From assembly GCF_949820605.1 (NCBI RefSeq), contig NZ_CATKVU010000006.1:2739001-2803000 (forward strand): DNA of 64,000 bases, written 5' to 3'. The notes under the pieces were generated by a model. That model saw only the letters and a list, made by a program, of their open reading frames with translations, was not told the DNA's origin and did not search any database. The position numbers were made by a program, and so were the translations under genes. Positions 43,759 through 51,237 of this stretch are shown piece by piece. Each line of letters begins with the position of its first letter. Position 1 is the first letter of the stretch. Origin of the DNA: Segatella copri. Lineage in GTDB: Bacteria > Bacteroidota > Bacteroidia > Bacteroidales > Bacteroidaceae.

Positions 43759-43831
43759 TCGATATACTGTTTACAGTTGGTACACCCACTTTCTGCGACC
43801 GTCGGGAGCAAAATTCCTCCGCCCTCATGGT

Positions 43832-43873
43832 GGAGCGAGGCGTTTTGGGGTTCCCAAAACATAACCTCGCTCC
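43832..43873. other. Nested hairpin, candidate oriT
   Basis: GGAGCGAGG (43832-43840) and CCTCGCTCC (43865-43873) enclose a second palindrome GTTTTGGG/CCCAAAAC (43842-43860). It lies just upstream of mobC, where Bacteroidales mobilizable elements usually keep oriT, and lacks a T-run on either side. Confidence 0.45.
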
Positions 43874-43943
43874 CTCTCAGAACACGTTAGTTGGAACTAC
43901 AGCCTTTCAGCTATCCACGTCCAAGGTCGCAGACCTTAAATTC

Positions 43944-44426
43944 TCACAATTTGCGCCAAGCCTCGAAGTCCTCTTCATAAAGGCTTAGGTGGTGGCGCAC
44001 GATGTTCTCGATGATGCCCGATACGCTCATGCGTCTCCCTCCGAGGATGCGGACGACACGATCAAGACGGTCTCGTACATCGGAACTGACGAAGACTGGC
44101 TTGCGGTCGTCAATCCTTGGAACTTGGAGGAAGGTCTGCTGATACTCCTCCAATGTCGCCTTGCGCTGCTTGCCACTGATGCGCTTCAGCGGATTCGGTG
44201 GCGATTGAGCCTCGTTCGTTGTAGTTTCCTCTCTATAGGGAGTTGTTGCAGCAACTTTCTCTACAATTGCTCTCAACTCTGGGTTCTCTACATCATCATA
44301 GAGAGAATTACAACTACTTGGATTGGCTTTGTTGCCATACGTAGATGGATTAACAAAATCCAAATACTCTTTTTCCATCAGCTCCTTTTGCTCAGGAGTC
44401 AAGACTGCATCTTTTGTTCTTGCCAT
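43944..44426 (-). CDS. DUF3408-type protein of a mobilizable element
   Basis: The 160-residue protein has an acidic, variable N-terminal half. The C-terminal half is typical of DUF3408 (TFLQVPRIDDRKPVFVSSDV, RDRLDRVVRILGGRRMSVSG, IIENIVRHHLSLYEEDFEAW), resembling a ribbon-helix-helix DNA-binding fold. Such proteins regulate or assist transfer in Bacteroidales conjugative and mobilizable elements. It is intact and lies 185 nt upstream of mobC, with the hairpin in between. Confidence 0.82.
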   Translation of the reverse strand: MARTKDAVLTPEQKELMEKEYLDFVNPSTYGNKANPSSCNSLYDDVENPELRAIVEKVAATTPYREETTTNEAQSPPNPLKRISGKQRKATLEEYQQTFLQVPRIDDRKPVFVSSDVRDRLDRVVRILGGRRMSVSGIIENIVRHHLSLYEEDFEAWRKL

Positions 44427-44670
44427 AGCTTATGCTGTTTTATTTGTTAGTATAGTGGTCACGGTTTGCACCATTGACCGATTGTCGGGTGCAAAGTAAG
44501 TGTACTGAGTGCAGCCATGCAACTGATTGGGTGTAACGTGGCAATTTAGTTGTGGCTGGCTTATTTGCATACCGAGATAGTTGTGAGAACTTCAACGTAT
44601 TTCTCAACTCATCATTGTTCATGTATTCGTTGCAGTCGCGCAAGTTTTTCTTGTTGTTTTTGGCGTTATC

Positions 44671-44772
44671 CCGTATATCCAGCTTGGCGGAAAGATACTC
44701 TATCGCGAGTCCGACATTCAGAAGATTCTGATGGCTAACTATCGTGAGGCGTACAGAATGAAGGGCTTGTAG
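44671..44772 (+). pseudogene. 3' remnant of an excisionase-like HTH gene
   Basis: The plus strand reads PYIQLGGKILYRESDIQKIL then MANYREAYRMKGL and a TAG. This is the C-terminal end of the MerR/excisionase-like HTH proteins of Bacteroidales mobile elements. The upstream DNA does not encode the expected HTH in any frame, so only about 33 codons remain. Confidence 0.6.
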
Positions 44773-44812
44773 GAGAAATACATGTCCTTGATGAGTGGAG
44801 TGAAATGAACAA

Positions 44813-44866
44813 GGCGACAACGTATAACTTACCGAGCGTGGCTGTTATAGGTTGTCGCCTCATTTT
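44813..44866 (+). terminator. Terminator behind the HTH remnant
   Basis: GGCGACAAC..TATAAC pairs with GTTATA..GTTGTCGCC across about 20 nt, followed by TCATTTTATT. Confidence 0.65.
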
Positions 44867-45017
44867 ATTGGCTATACCGAGTTGGTCGTGTTTGCCGAGT
44901 GTTCTCCGTATGGTCTGTATAAAATCTAATACCATGCTAAAACACTGCGGTGGCTCGCCCAAGTGGCTGGAGGCGCAAAGCCTCCAAGGAACGTTGCATG
45001 ATGGCTTAGCCATGCCA

Positions 45018-46200
45018 TTATTTTTTGTCCTTTTCTCTTTTGGCAATGAGTTTGTCCATGTCGCTTGAAATCTTCTGCTCCGTCACCTGCGCATAGACCT
45101 GTGTGCTTGTAATGTCTGCGTGTCCCATCATCTTGGCTATGCTGCCGATGGGAATGTCCTCGTTGAGCATCAAGACTCCGAATATATGGCGGCTGGCGTG
45201 GAATCCCAACTTATTACTTATGCCAAGCACCATTCCAAGGGTATGCACATCAAGATAGATGTCTTTCTTCTCACCCAGTGGAAAAACAGGCTTGCTGTCG
45301 TCCGTGGTATTGTAGAGCGAAAGAATCTTCTCGGCTATCGGATGGAGTGGCACGAAGAACTCCACGCCTGTCTTCTTTCTTTCCTTGCGGATGAACTTCC
45401 TACCCTCGGAGTTCTCACTGATATGGTGAGGGTACAGTTTCTTTACATCTATATAAGGAGGTGAGCGAGGCAAAAATGAAACATCTGCGTGCAAGCTCCG
45501 TTCGCTCGTCAGCCATCGGGGTAGAGAGCATCTTGATGAAGTCTGCCTTGCTGATATGGGTCATCTTCGGGGCTGCCTTCTTCTCATACCCTATCTTGGC
45601 TATGGGATTGAAGCGGATAATGCTCCTGTCCACTGCCTTGTACATCAACATGTTCAGCCAGAGAAGGCAATGGTTCACGTAGCTGTCGATGCGTCCCTGG
45701 TCTCGTTTCAGGAATAGCTTGTATTCCTCCCCGATGAACTCAGCGAGATTCTTGCGAATCTTTCTGTAACTCCAGACACTGCTCTTCGACATATCTATGC
45801 TCTCATGGGTGCTGAGTTCACTGATATGCTCGTCCACGAAGGAGAGAAGGGTGGTCTGTGTCTTGACGCTGCCTTGCAAAGCCTCCTTGACATCCTTAGC
45901 CTCGAAGTCCGTTCTCTTTTCCACAAGCACATCGAAAGCCTTTTGGATGGAAAGCAACAACTGCTCGATGTCTTTGTTGGTTTCCACGGCTTCCTTGCTC
46001 TTGCCCTCCAATCGACTGGCACGAGGATTCCAAAGCGATGGAGTGCAAGACAACTTGCAGGAGAACTGTGCCATAGTCCTGTTCACCGTGATGCGTCCCA
46101 TGATGGGAGCTTTTCCGTTCTTGTCCATTCCGCTCTTTTTTAGGTAGAGCAACACCTTGAATTTTTCGATTTTCACAACGCTTACATTTTGAGTGTGCAA
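45018..46200 (-). pseudogene. Tyrosine integrase broken at the catalytic-arginine box
   Basis: The first part (46200 to about 45455) has the arm and SAM-like core-binding domains (KFKVLLYLKKSGMDKNGKAP, NKDIEQLLLSIQKAFDVLVE) up to RRCFIFASLT. The second part, in another frame, runs YIDVKKLYPHHISENSEGRK to GFHASRHIFGVLMLNEDIPI and MMGHADITSTQVYAQVTEQK, with the His, Arg, His and Tyr of the active site. Intact relatives read a TGLRY-like motif at the join. Here the bases for the Gly-Leu-Arg are altered and the frame is shifted, so both the reading frame and catalytic Arg I are lost. Confidence 0.85.
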
Positions 46201-46722
46201 ATATAATCATTTTGTAAGCGTTCCTTGATACGCAAAACATTGAGAATCAGCGCAATAAAATCCGTTGATGCACAAAGTTGCCTTTCCGCATTGTTACCTG
46301 CTTTGCATAGGTAACTGTGGCTCACGATTTAGTAACTGAACTACTTCAATATTCCTCACTCGCTTGCTTTATGCCGATTTGGTAACTTTGTGCAAATCTA
46401 CTCATTCCCAACTGTTTACGTTCCAACCTCTCTTGTTCTCCTTTGGCTGCTTTAGAGCTTTATGTTAAAAAATCTAACTCATAGTTTTCTCCTCCAGAAC
46501 TCACCGTTTCTCGGTGCAGAAGTCATCGTTTTCTTCTTGGGAATACATCGCTTGCCGGATAGAAATCCTTGCCATTACTTGTCATTTCATGCTAAAAAAA
46601 TAACACGGACAAATTGAATTTGTCCGAACGTTCATAATCTACTGATTATTGGGATGTTACAAGCCTCCAGACAAACAAACCGGACAAATTCAATTTGTCC
46701 ATGTTATTTTTTTCTGGCGAAA
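46201..46722. other. 520-bp intergenic stretch with a MITE-like element
   Basis: No gene is supported. The part next to the integrase start (46201-46590) shows no clear structure beyond a GTTACC/GGTAAC pair near 46290-46313. The 3' part holds the 120-bp element with long terminal inverted repeats. Confidence 0.6.
46594..46713. mobile_element. MITE-like 120-bp element with 32-bp terminal inverted repeats
   Basis: The left end (46594-46625) and right end (46682-46713) are near-perfect inverted copies: AAAAAAATAACA, one mismatch, then the palindrome GGACAAATTGAATTTGTCC. The 56-bp centre encodes nothing. No target duplication is obvious. It may also act as terminator for the phosphatase gene that stops 10 nt away. 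Confidence 0.65.
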
Positions 46723-47574
46723 TCAGCCAAATCGAATATAAGTTCTATCATCAAAGCTCTTATTGCCCTCTACGATGCCCTTGGTGGCGATAAAGGAATG
46801 GATGTTCTGAGGGTCATTGGCAATCTGCTCTGCCAATGCCGCCTCGCTCGCTGCCAAGGTTGGCTTCAGGAACGGATAGCCATCGCTCGCCAATACAATC
46901 TCGGAGGAAGAGACAGAAATTGTACCTGATGCAGAAACGGAGTCTGAGCAGGAAACAGGATTTTGAACAGAACTGGAATCTGAAACAGAGACAACCTTCA
47001 CTCCCTCCCGATAGATAGGAAATCCATCGATAACCGTATAGGTCTGGTTCTGCCCGGAAAGCATCGCCTCGATCAATAATGGCTCTATCTGCTTTCTAGC
47101 CTCAGCAGGCGAAAGGCCCTGCTCTATCAACTCTACCCTCTTACGGGCAATCTTCTCCTCATAAGGCTTGCCGTTCTCATAGAGTTTTCCATCGATGATT
47201 GCCTGGCAATCGCCCACCATCCAGACTTCATTCCTTGTCCGGCTATAAAGGATAGCCGAGGCGGTAAGCCGCTCTTCCGGATGCTCCTTCAACCGCTCTT
47301 CCACTCCTAGCTTTTCATACACCTTATTATATATATAGGCTGTCACGCCCTGGCAGAAATCATCTACCGAGGCATCTGCTTTCAACTCCTCACAAATATA
47401 CTCCGAGATAAGCATCATGGCGTATCTTCCGTTCTTCATATCAGGATTGAGATGCTTCGGCGTCTTGCTTGTACTGCCATCAATCACTGCGATGAAATCA
47501 TCGGTAACTACCATTCCATCCTCACAAGCCTCAGGGCTCTTCTTTCCTATGATACTGCTTTCTATTATCTTCAT
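46723..47574 (-). CDS. PP2C-like phosphatase with a serine-rich insert
   Basis: The 283-residue protein has PP2C metal-site motifs: CEDGMVVTDDFIAVIDGSTS near 17-36, ASAILYSRTRNEVWMVGDCQ near 105-124, IVLASDGYPFLKP, and the terminal SFDDRTYIRF. Members of this group dephosphorylate Ser/Thr residues or act as integrity sensors. Between the second and third motifs lies a low-complexity tract (VVSVSDSSSVQNPVSCSDSV then SASGTISVSSSE) that looks like a repeat expansion. The gene is isolated; no partner kinase is adjacent. Confidence 0.75.
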   Translation of the reverse strand: MKIIESSIIGKKSPEACEDGMVVTDDFIAVIDGSTSKTPKHLNPDMKNGRYAMMLISEYICEELKADASVDDFCQGVTAYIYNKVYEKLGVEERLKEHPEERLTASAILYSRTRNEVWMVGDCQAIIDGKLYENGKPYEEKIARKRVELIEQGLSPAEARKQIEPLLIEAMLSGQNQTYTVIDGFPIYREGVKVVSVSDSSSVQNPVSCSDSVSASGTISVSSSEIVLASDGYPFLKPTLAASEAALAEQIANDPQNIHSFIATKGIVEGNKSFDDRTYIRFG

Positions 47575-47688
47575 TGTATTTATTGTCCTTTTTAAAAAAA
47601 CACCCCAAAGGTACTTCTTTTCTATGAGACGACCAAAGAATATGCAAAGAAAAGCAGCAGTTTTCTTATGTTTGGAATGTCTTTAGCC

Positions 47689-47771
47689 CTGACTTTTGGA
47701 TAAAAACAGCCCTCTATTGCCTTGACTTTTGGATAAAATTAACTGTTTTTAGCCTTGACTTTTGGATAAAA
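47689..47771. repeat. Three direct repeats upstream of the DUF4143 gene
   Basis: CTTGACTTTTGGATAAAA occurs at 47720-47737 and 47754-47771, and as CTGACTTTTGGATAAAA at 47689-47705, spaced 31-34 nt. The last copy abuts the -7 box TATCTTTGC (47776-47784). Confidence 0.85.
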
Positions 47772-47775
47772 TCTG

Positions 47776-47784
47776 TATCTTTGC
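47776..47784 (+). promoter_or_regulatory. -7 box of the DUF4143 gene
   Basis: TATCTTTGC, 26 nt before the ATG at 47811. The -33 position falls inside the third direct repeat, so a repressor bound there would block it. Confidence 0.6.
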
Positions 47785-47810
47785 ACTGTAAATCAATAAA
47801 TTAGCACAAC

Positions 47811-49160
47811 ATGACGTATTACAGAAGAAATATAGATCAAAAATTATTGGAATGGAAAGATTCCCCACGCCGCAAGCCTCTCTTAATAAGGGGTGCAAGA
47901 CAAGTGGGTAAATCATCTGCCGTCAGACATTTTGCCAAGTGTTTCAAATACTTTGTTGAAGTAAATTTAGAACGCCAACCTTCTATCCGTCAGCTCTTCA
48001 CAAAAGATATAGACGTGAAACGTACCTGTGAAGACATCAGCGCATCAACTGGCATCCCAATAGTAGCAGGCAAAACCTTGCTCTTTATTGATGAAATCCA
48101 AGTAAGCCAAGAAGGCATTATGTCGCTTCGTTACTTCAAGGAAGATTATCCTGAGTTGCATGTCATAGCAGCAGGCTCTCTCTTGGAATTCACCTTAGAG
48201 GAACTCCCTTCATTTGGAGTGGGCAGAATACGCTCTTTGTATATGTACCCATTCTCTTTCGATGAATTTCTTTTGGCGCAAGGGTTGGATTTAACTATAG
48301 ATTATAAGCGAAAAGCCACACCAGGAGCCCCCATTCCAGAGGCAGTTCATAATAAGCTGGTGAATCAACTGAAGACATTTTACCTGGTTGGAGGTATGCC
48401 TGCGGCAGTAACGGAGTGGATAGAGACAAACAGCTATCTGGAGTGTTCTCATGTACATAACGACATTCTTGATACCTATCAAGATGATTTCTCTAAATAC
48501 AAGTCACGTATCTCCCCACCCCTGCTAAGAAAGGTGTTACGTTCTGTAGCCTTGCAGGCTGGAAGCAAGTTTGTCTTCAGACAGGTGGATAACAAGCTAC
48601 ATTCTTCTGTCATAAAGGATACCTTGCACCTACTAACGTTGGCTGGTCTAATCAAGCCCGTTACCCACACCGATGGCAATGGTCTTCCGTTGGGTGCAGA
48701 AGAAAACAATAGCTACACGAAGTATCTCTTTCTTGATTTAGGTTTGATGCAAACGATGCTCGGCACACCTGCTGCCGACATCCTGTTATCCTCAGATGTT
48801 GATTTCGTGAATAAGGGAGCAGCCTCCGAAATGTTTGCTGGTTTGGAACTGATGAAGGGACATGACTGCTTCCAAAAGTCAGAAATGTACTACTGGCAGA
48901 ACTTGAATCGAGGTGCTAACGCTGAGATTGACTATATCGAGGCTATAGAGGGAAAAATTCTCCCAGTAGAAGTCAAGGCTTCCACAAGAGTAAGCATGCA
49001 GAGTTTGTGGCTTTTCATGCGCAAGAAAAATCTACATCATGCCATACGCACTTCCTTGGAAAACTTTGGCAGATTTGAATATATCGACAAGGATGCAGAC
49101 GATGCTGTGCGCCAAGTAGATGTCATTCCCCTCTATGCATTAGGCAATCTATACAAATAA
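47811..49160 (+). CDS. AAA ATPase with DUF4143 domain
   Basis: The 449-residue protein has a P-loop PLLIRGARQVGKSSAVRHF (residues 24-42), Walker B KTLLFIDEIQ, and the sensor-like AAGSLLEFTLEE. A C-terminal PD-(D/E)XK-like domain with ANAEIDYIEAIEGKILPVEV then KAS follows. Such ATPases are abundant in gut Bacteroidales, often as multiple copies under repeated upstream elements; their biochemical role is unknown. Complete length, own promoter and terminator. Confidence 0.93.
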   Translation: MTYYRRNIDQKLLEWKDSPRRKPLLIRGARQVGKSSAVRHFAKCFKYFVEVNLERQPSIRQLFTKDIDVKRTCEDISASTGIPIVAGKTLLFIDEIQVSQEGIMSLRYFKEDYPELHVIAAGSLLEFTLEELPSFGVGRIRSLYMYPFSFDEFLLAQGLDLTIDYKRKATPGAPIPEAVHNKLVNQLKTFYLVGGMPAAVTEWIETNSYLECSHVHNDILDTYQDDFSKYKSRISPPLLRKVLRSVALQAGSKFVFRQVDNKLHSSVIKDTLHLLTLAGLIKPVTHTDGNGLPLGAEENNSYTKYLFLDLGLMQTMLGTPAADILLSSDVDFVNKGAASEMFAGLELMKGHDCFQKSEMYYWQNLNRGANAEIDYIEAIEGKILPVEVKASTRVSMQSLWLFMRKKNLHHAIRTSLENFGRFEYIDKDADDAVRQVDVIPLYALGNLYK

Positions 49161-49199
49161 AGAACATCTACTCAGGACCTCCTAAGGTAAGAATTTTAA

Positions 49200-49245
49200 T
49201 AGGCTTCAAATGCCATCCTAACAGCATTTGAAGCCTAATATATTT
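49200..49245 (+). terminator. Terminator after the DUF4143 gene
   Basis: TAGGCTTCAAATGC faces GCATTTGAAGCCTA (14 bp, 10-nt loop), followed by an AT-rich tail. Confidence 0.8.
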
Positions 49246-49336
49246 ACTTTTCAAGGGGTTTCAAGGTGAACTTCGATTCCTTCAACTGATAGCTATGGTG
49301 TTGTATCCTCTTCAAGCCTTCATCCAACTCCTCCAT
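49244..49336 (-). CDS. Possible 30-residue ORF behind the CPBP gene
   Basis: It reads MEELDEGLKRIQHHSYQLKE then SKFTLKPLEK. It lies in the same frame as the CPBP gene beyond its stop, and the frame is open between. It looks protein-like but may be a remnant or chance. Confidence 0.25.
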   Translation of the reverse strand: MEELDEGLKRIQHHSYQLKESKFTLKPLEK

Positions 49337-49369
49337 GTCGAAATGGATGAGGGAGCAGCCTTTTTTGTG

Positions 49370-50203
49370 TTAAGCCTTTGCTTTCTTTAATCTGATAATC
49401 ATCTGTATAAAACTTGGAATCATGATGCAGAGAGAGAAGCCTACGGCATAATACATGGTCTTCTCATCGCCATGGAAGAGGTCGATGAGTTTGCCATCGC
49501 TCTGAGGCATGATGTTGGCAAGTACATACGTCATCGTATTATTCACCCAGTGGAGCAGGATGCCCGGAACAAGACTCTTGGTGCGATAATACATCCAACC
49601 CAGGAGTAAGCCCAGCAGGAGGGCATTGACAAACTGCGCTACGTTGGCGTGAGCCAGACCGAAGATGGCAGCCGAAATCATGATGGCTACCCAATGGTTC
49701 TTCTTGCTCATAAGACCCAGCAGGGTGCGGAGAATGGCTCCACGGAACACAACCTCCTCTGCAAAAGGCGCCAGAACGCCGATAGCCACATAGCCCCAAG
49801 GTTCCTTCATGAGCGATGCGAATATCTGCTCGGTATTCTCGTCCATCTCGATGCCTATCTGCTCATATATGAGCTCCAGAGGAATGATGGTTCCCAGGGC
49901 GAACAATGCCACCCAGAGAAGCGTTGCCCAAGGCTTGGAAAGCAGATAATCGCGGGTCAGCGGTGTCCACTTCGTCTTCAGGAAGATGACGAGGGTGATA
50001 ACGTTGCTGAACGCTGAAGTAAGCGCCATCAGGATAGGATTGCTGCCCGAACTGATAGCCAGGAGCGTTGCCTGGTAACCTTCGCCCTTAATGCCCGCCC
50101 AGATTCCTGCGCCAGCATACATCACGATAATCTGTACTACTATAAATATAATCATGTAGAGGACGATATCCGTCAAACCTCTCTTTAAATTAATCTTTGC
50201 CAT
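49370..50203 (-). CDS. CPBP family intramembrane metalloprotease
   Basis: The 277-residue protein has about eight hydrophobic segments. The CPBP (Abi/CAAX-like) motifs are EEVVFRGAIL near 155, FGLAHAN near 190 and HWVNN near 225, supplying the Glu and His of the metal site. Relatives cleave membrane proteins or modify prenylated peptides; many have unknown targets. The neighbour ribF lies 50 nt upstream in the same direction. Confidence 0.9.
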   Translation of the reverse strand: MAKINLKRGLTDIVLYMIIFIVVQIIVMYAGAGIWAGIKGEGYQATLLAISSGSNPILMALTSAFSNVITLVIFLKTKWTPLTRDYLLSKPWATLLWVALFALGTIIPLELIYEQIGIEMDENTEQIFASLMKEPWGYVAIGVLAPFAEEVVFRGAILRTLLGLMSKKNHWVAIMISAAIFGLAHANVAQFVNALLLGLLLGWMYYRTKSLVPGILLHWVNNTMTYVLANIMPQSDGKLIDLFHGDEKTMYYAVGFSLCIMIPSFIQMIIRLKKAKA

Positions 50204-50253
50204 TGCTTTTACTGTTTATAATTAATCGTTTATAGTTAATAGCATTCTCGCTA

Positions 50254-51192
50254 TCATTCCGCTTCCTTTTCAAAGAGATCCAGCACGGTCTGCTCATCCT
50301 CTTTCAGCTGCGCCGCCAACTCCTCGGGACTGTCAAACTTCTGTTCGCCCCTTATTCGCTTCACGAAGCTTACGAGCAAGAGCTGGTCATAAATATCCCC
50401 GTCGAAATTGAAGATGTGCGTCTCTAACGTCAGTTGTCTGCCATTGAAAGTTGGCCGATTGCCCACATTCATCATTCCCCGTTTCCATACCACCGTATTC
50501 TCCAGTCTTACCCTTACGGCATAGACACCAGGGGCAGGAATCAGCTGTCCGAAGTGAGAGATGTCGAGATTGGCTGTAGGAAAACCGAGTTTTCTGCCTT
50601 CATGGAATCCATTCACCACCTTTCCGATGAGGGTGTAAGGGAATCCGAGGCACCGGGCTGCCATCTCCACTTCTCCCTCTTTCAGGAATGAGCGGATGAC
50701 GGAAGAAGAGATGTTGATGCCATCTATCTGGAAGACTTCGTTCCTGATTACCTCGATGCCCATCTCCTTGCCATAGCGCACGTAATCTTCGAAAGTCTCC
50801 TCGCGGTTGTGACCAAAGCGATGGTCGTAGCCGATGAAGAGTTTCCTTACGTTGAGATGGTCGTGGAGCACCTGCTGCATAAACTCCCTTGCCGACATGG
50901 CAGCCATCGCCTTGTCGAAATGCAGCACCACGGCATTATCCACTTCCGTCTTCGAAAGCAGCAGCAGCTTGGAGTCAAGCGTACTCAGCATCTCTGGCTG
51001 GTAATCCGCCTGCAACACCTTGCGGGGATGCGCATCGAAGGTGATGACGGTGGATTGCAAGCCATCCTTTCGTGCCGTCTCTACGAGATGATGAATCAGG
51101 AACTGATGTCCCCGATGCACTCCATCGAAGAAACCAATCGTTGCCACACAAGGCGGCAACTGCACGGTATCATTATAATGTATTGTATTCAT
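50254..51192 (-). CDS. ribF: Bifunctional riboflavin kinase/FAD synthetase
   Basis: I prefer the ATG at 51192 (MNTIHYNDTVQLPPCVATIG); the frame also allows 51210. The N-terminal nucleotidyltransferase has IGFFDGVHRGHQFLI and GYDHRFGHNREE. The C-terminal flavokinase has VVNGFHEGRKLGFPTANLDI, PAPGVYAVRVRLE and VSFVKRIRGEQKF. It makes FMN and then FAD from riboflavin. About 312 residues, the normal length. Confidence 0.95.
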   Translation of the reverse strand: MNTIHYNDTVQLPPCVATIGFFDGVHRGHQFLIHHLVETARKDGLQSTVITFDAHPRKVLQADYQPEMLSTLDSKLLLLSKTEVDNAVVLHFDKAMAAMSAREFMQQVLHDHLNVRKLFIGYDHRFGHNREETFEDYVRYGKEMGIEVIRNEVFQIDGINISSSVIRSFLKEGEVEMAARCLGFPYTLIGKVVNGFHEGRKLGFPTANLDISHFGQLIPAPGVYAVRVRLENTVVWKRGMMNVGNRPTFNGRQLTLETHIFNFDGDIYDQLLLVSFVKRIRGEQKFDSPEELAAQLKEDEQTVLDLFEKEAE

Positions 51193-51237
51193 AAGGACTG
51201 TCTTTAACATTCATTTCAGAAGAAGAACTCCGATGGA

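Larger units (their letters stand above)
44427..45017. other. 590-bp stretch between DUF3408 and the integrase remnant
   Basis: It holds an inverted repeat TTTGCACC/GGTGCAAA (44465-44495), a plus-strand HTH gene remnant (44671-44772), a terminator (44813-44866) and a GGAGGC/GCCTCC hairpin near 44969-44987. No intact gene is supported. Confidence 0.6.

Noticed and set aside
40305..46315. ATAGGTAAC shared at about 40313 and 46306 as possible att sites of the decayed element
   Set aside because: Only 9 bp, no extended identity, and the positions do not fit the element ends convincingly.
47686..47771. Three regular repeats considered as a CRISPR array
   Set aside because: Only three 18-bp units with 13-16-bp gaps, positioned at a promoter, no cas genes; a regulatory array fits better.
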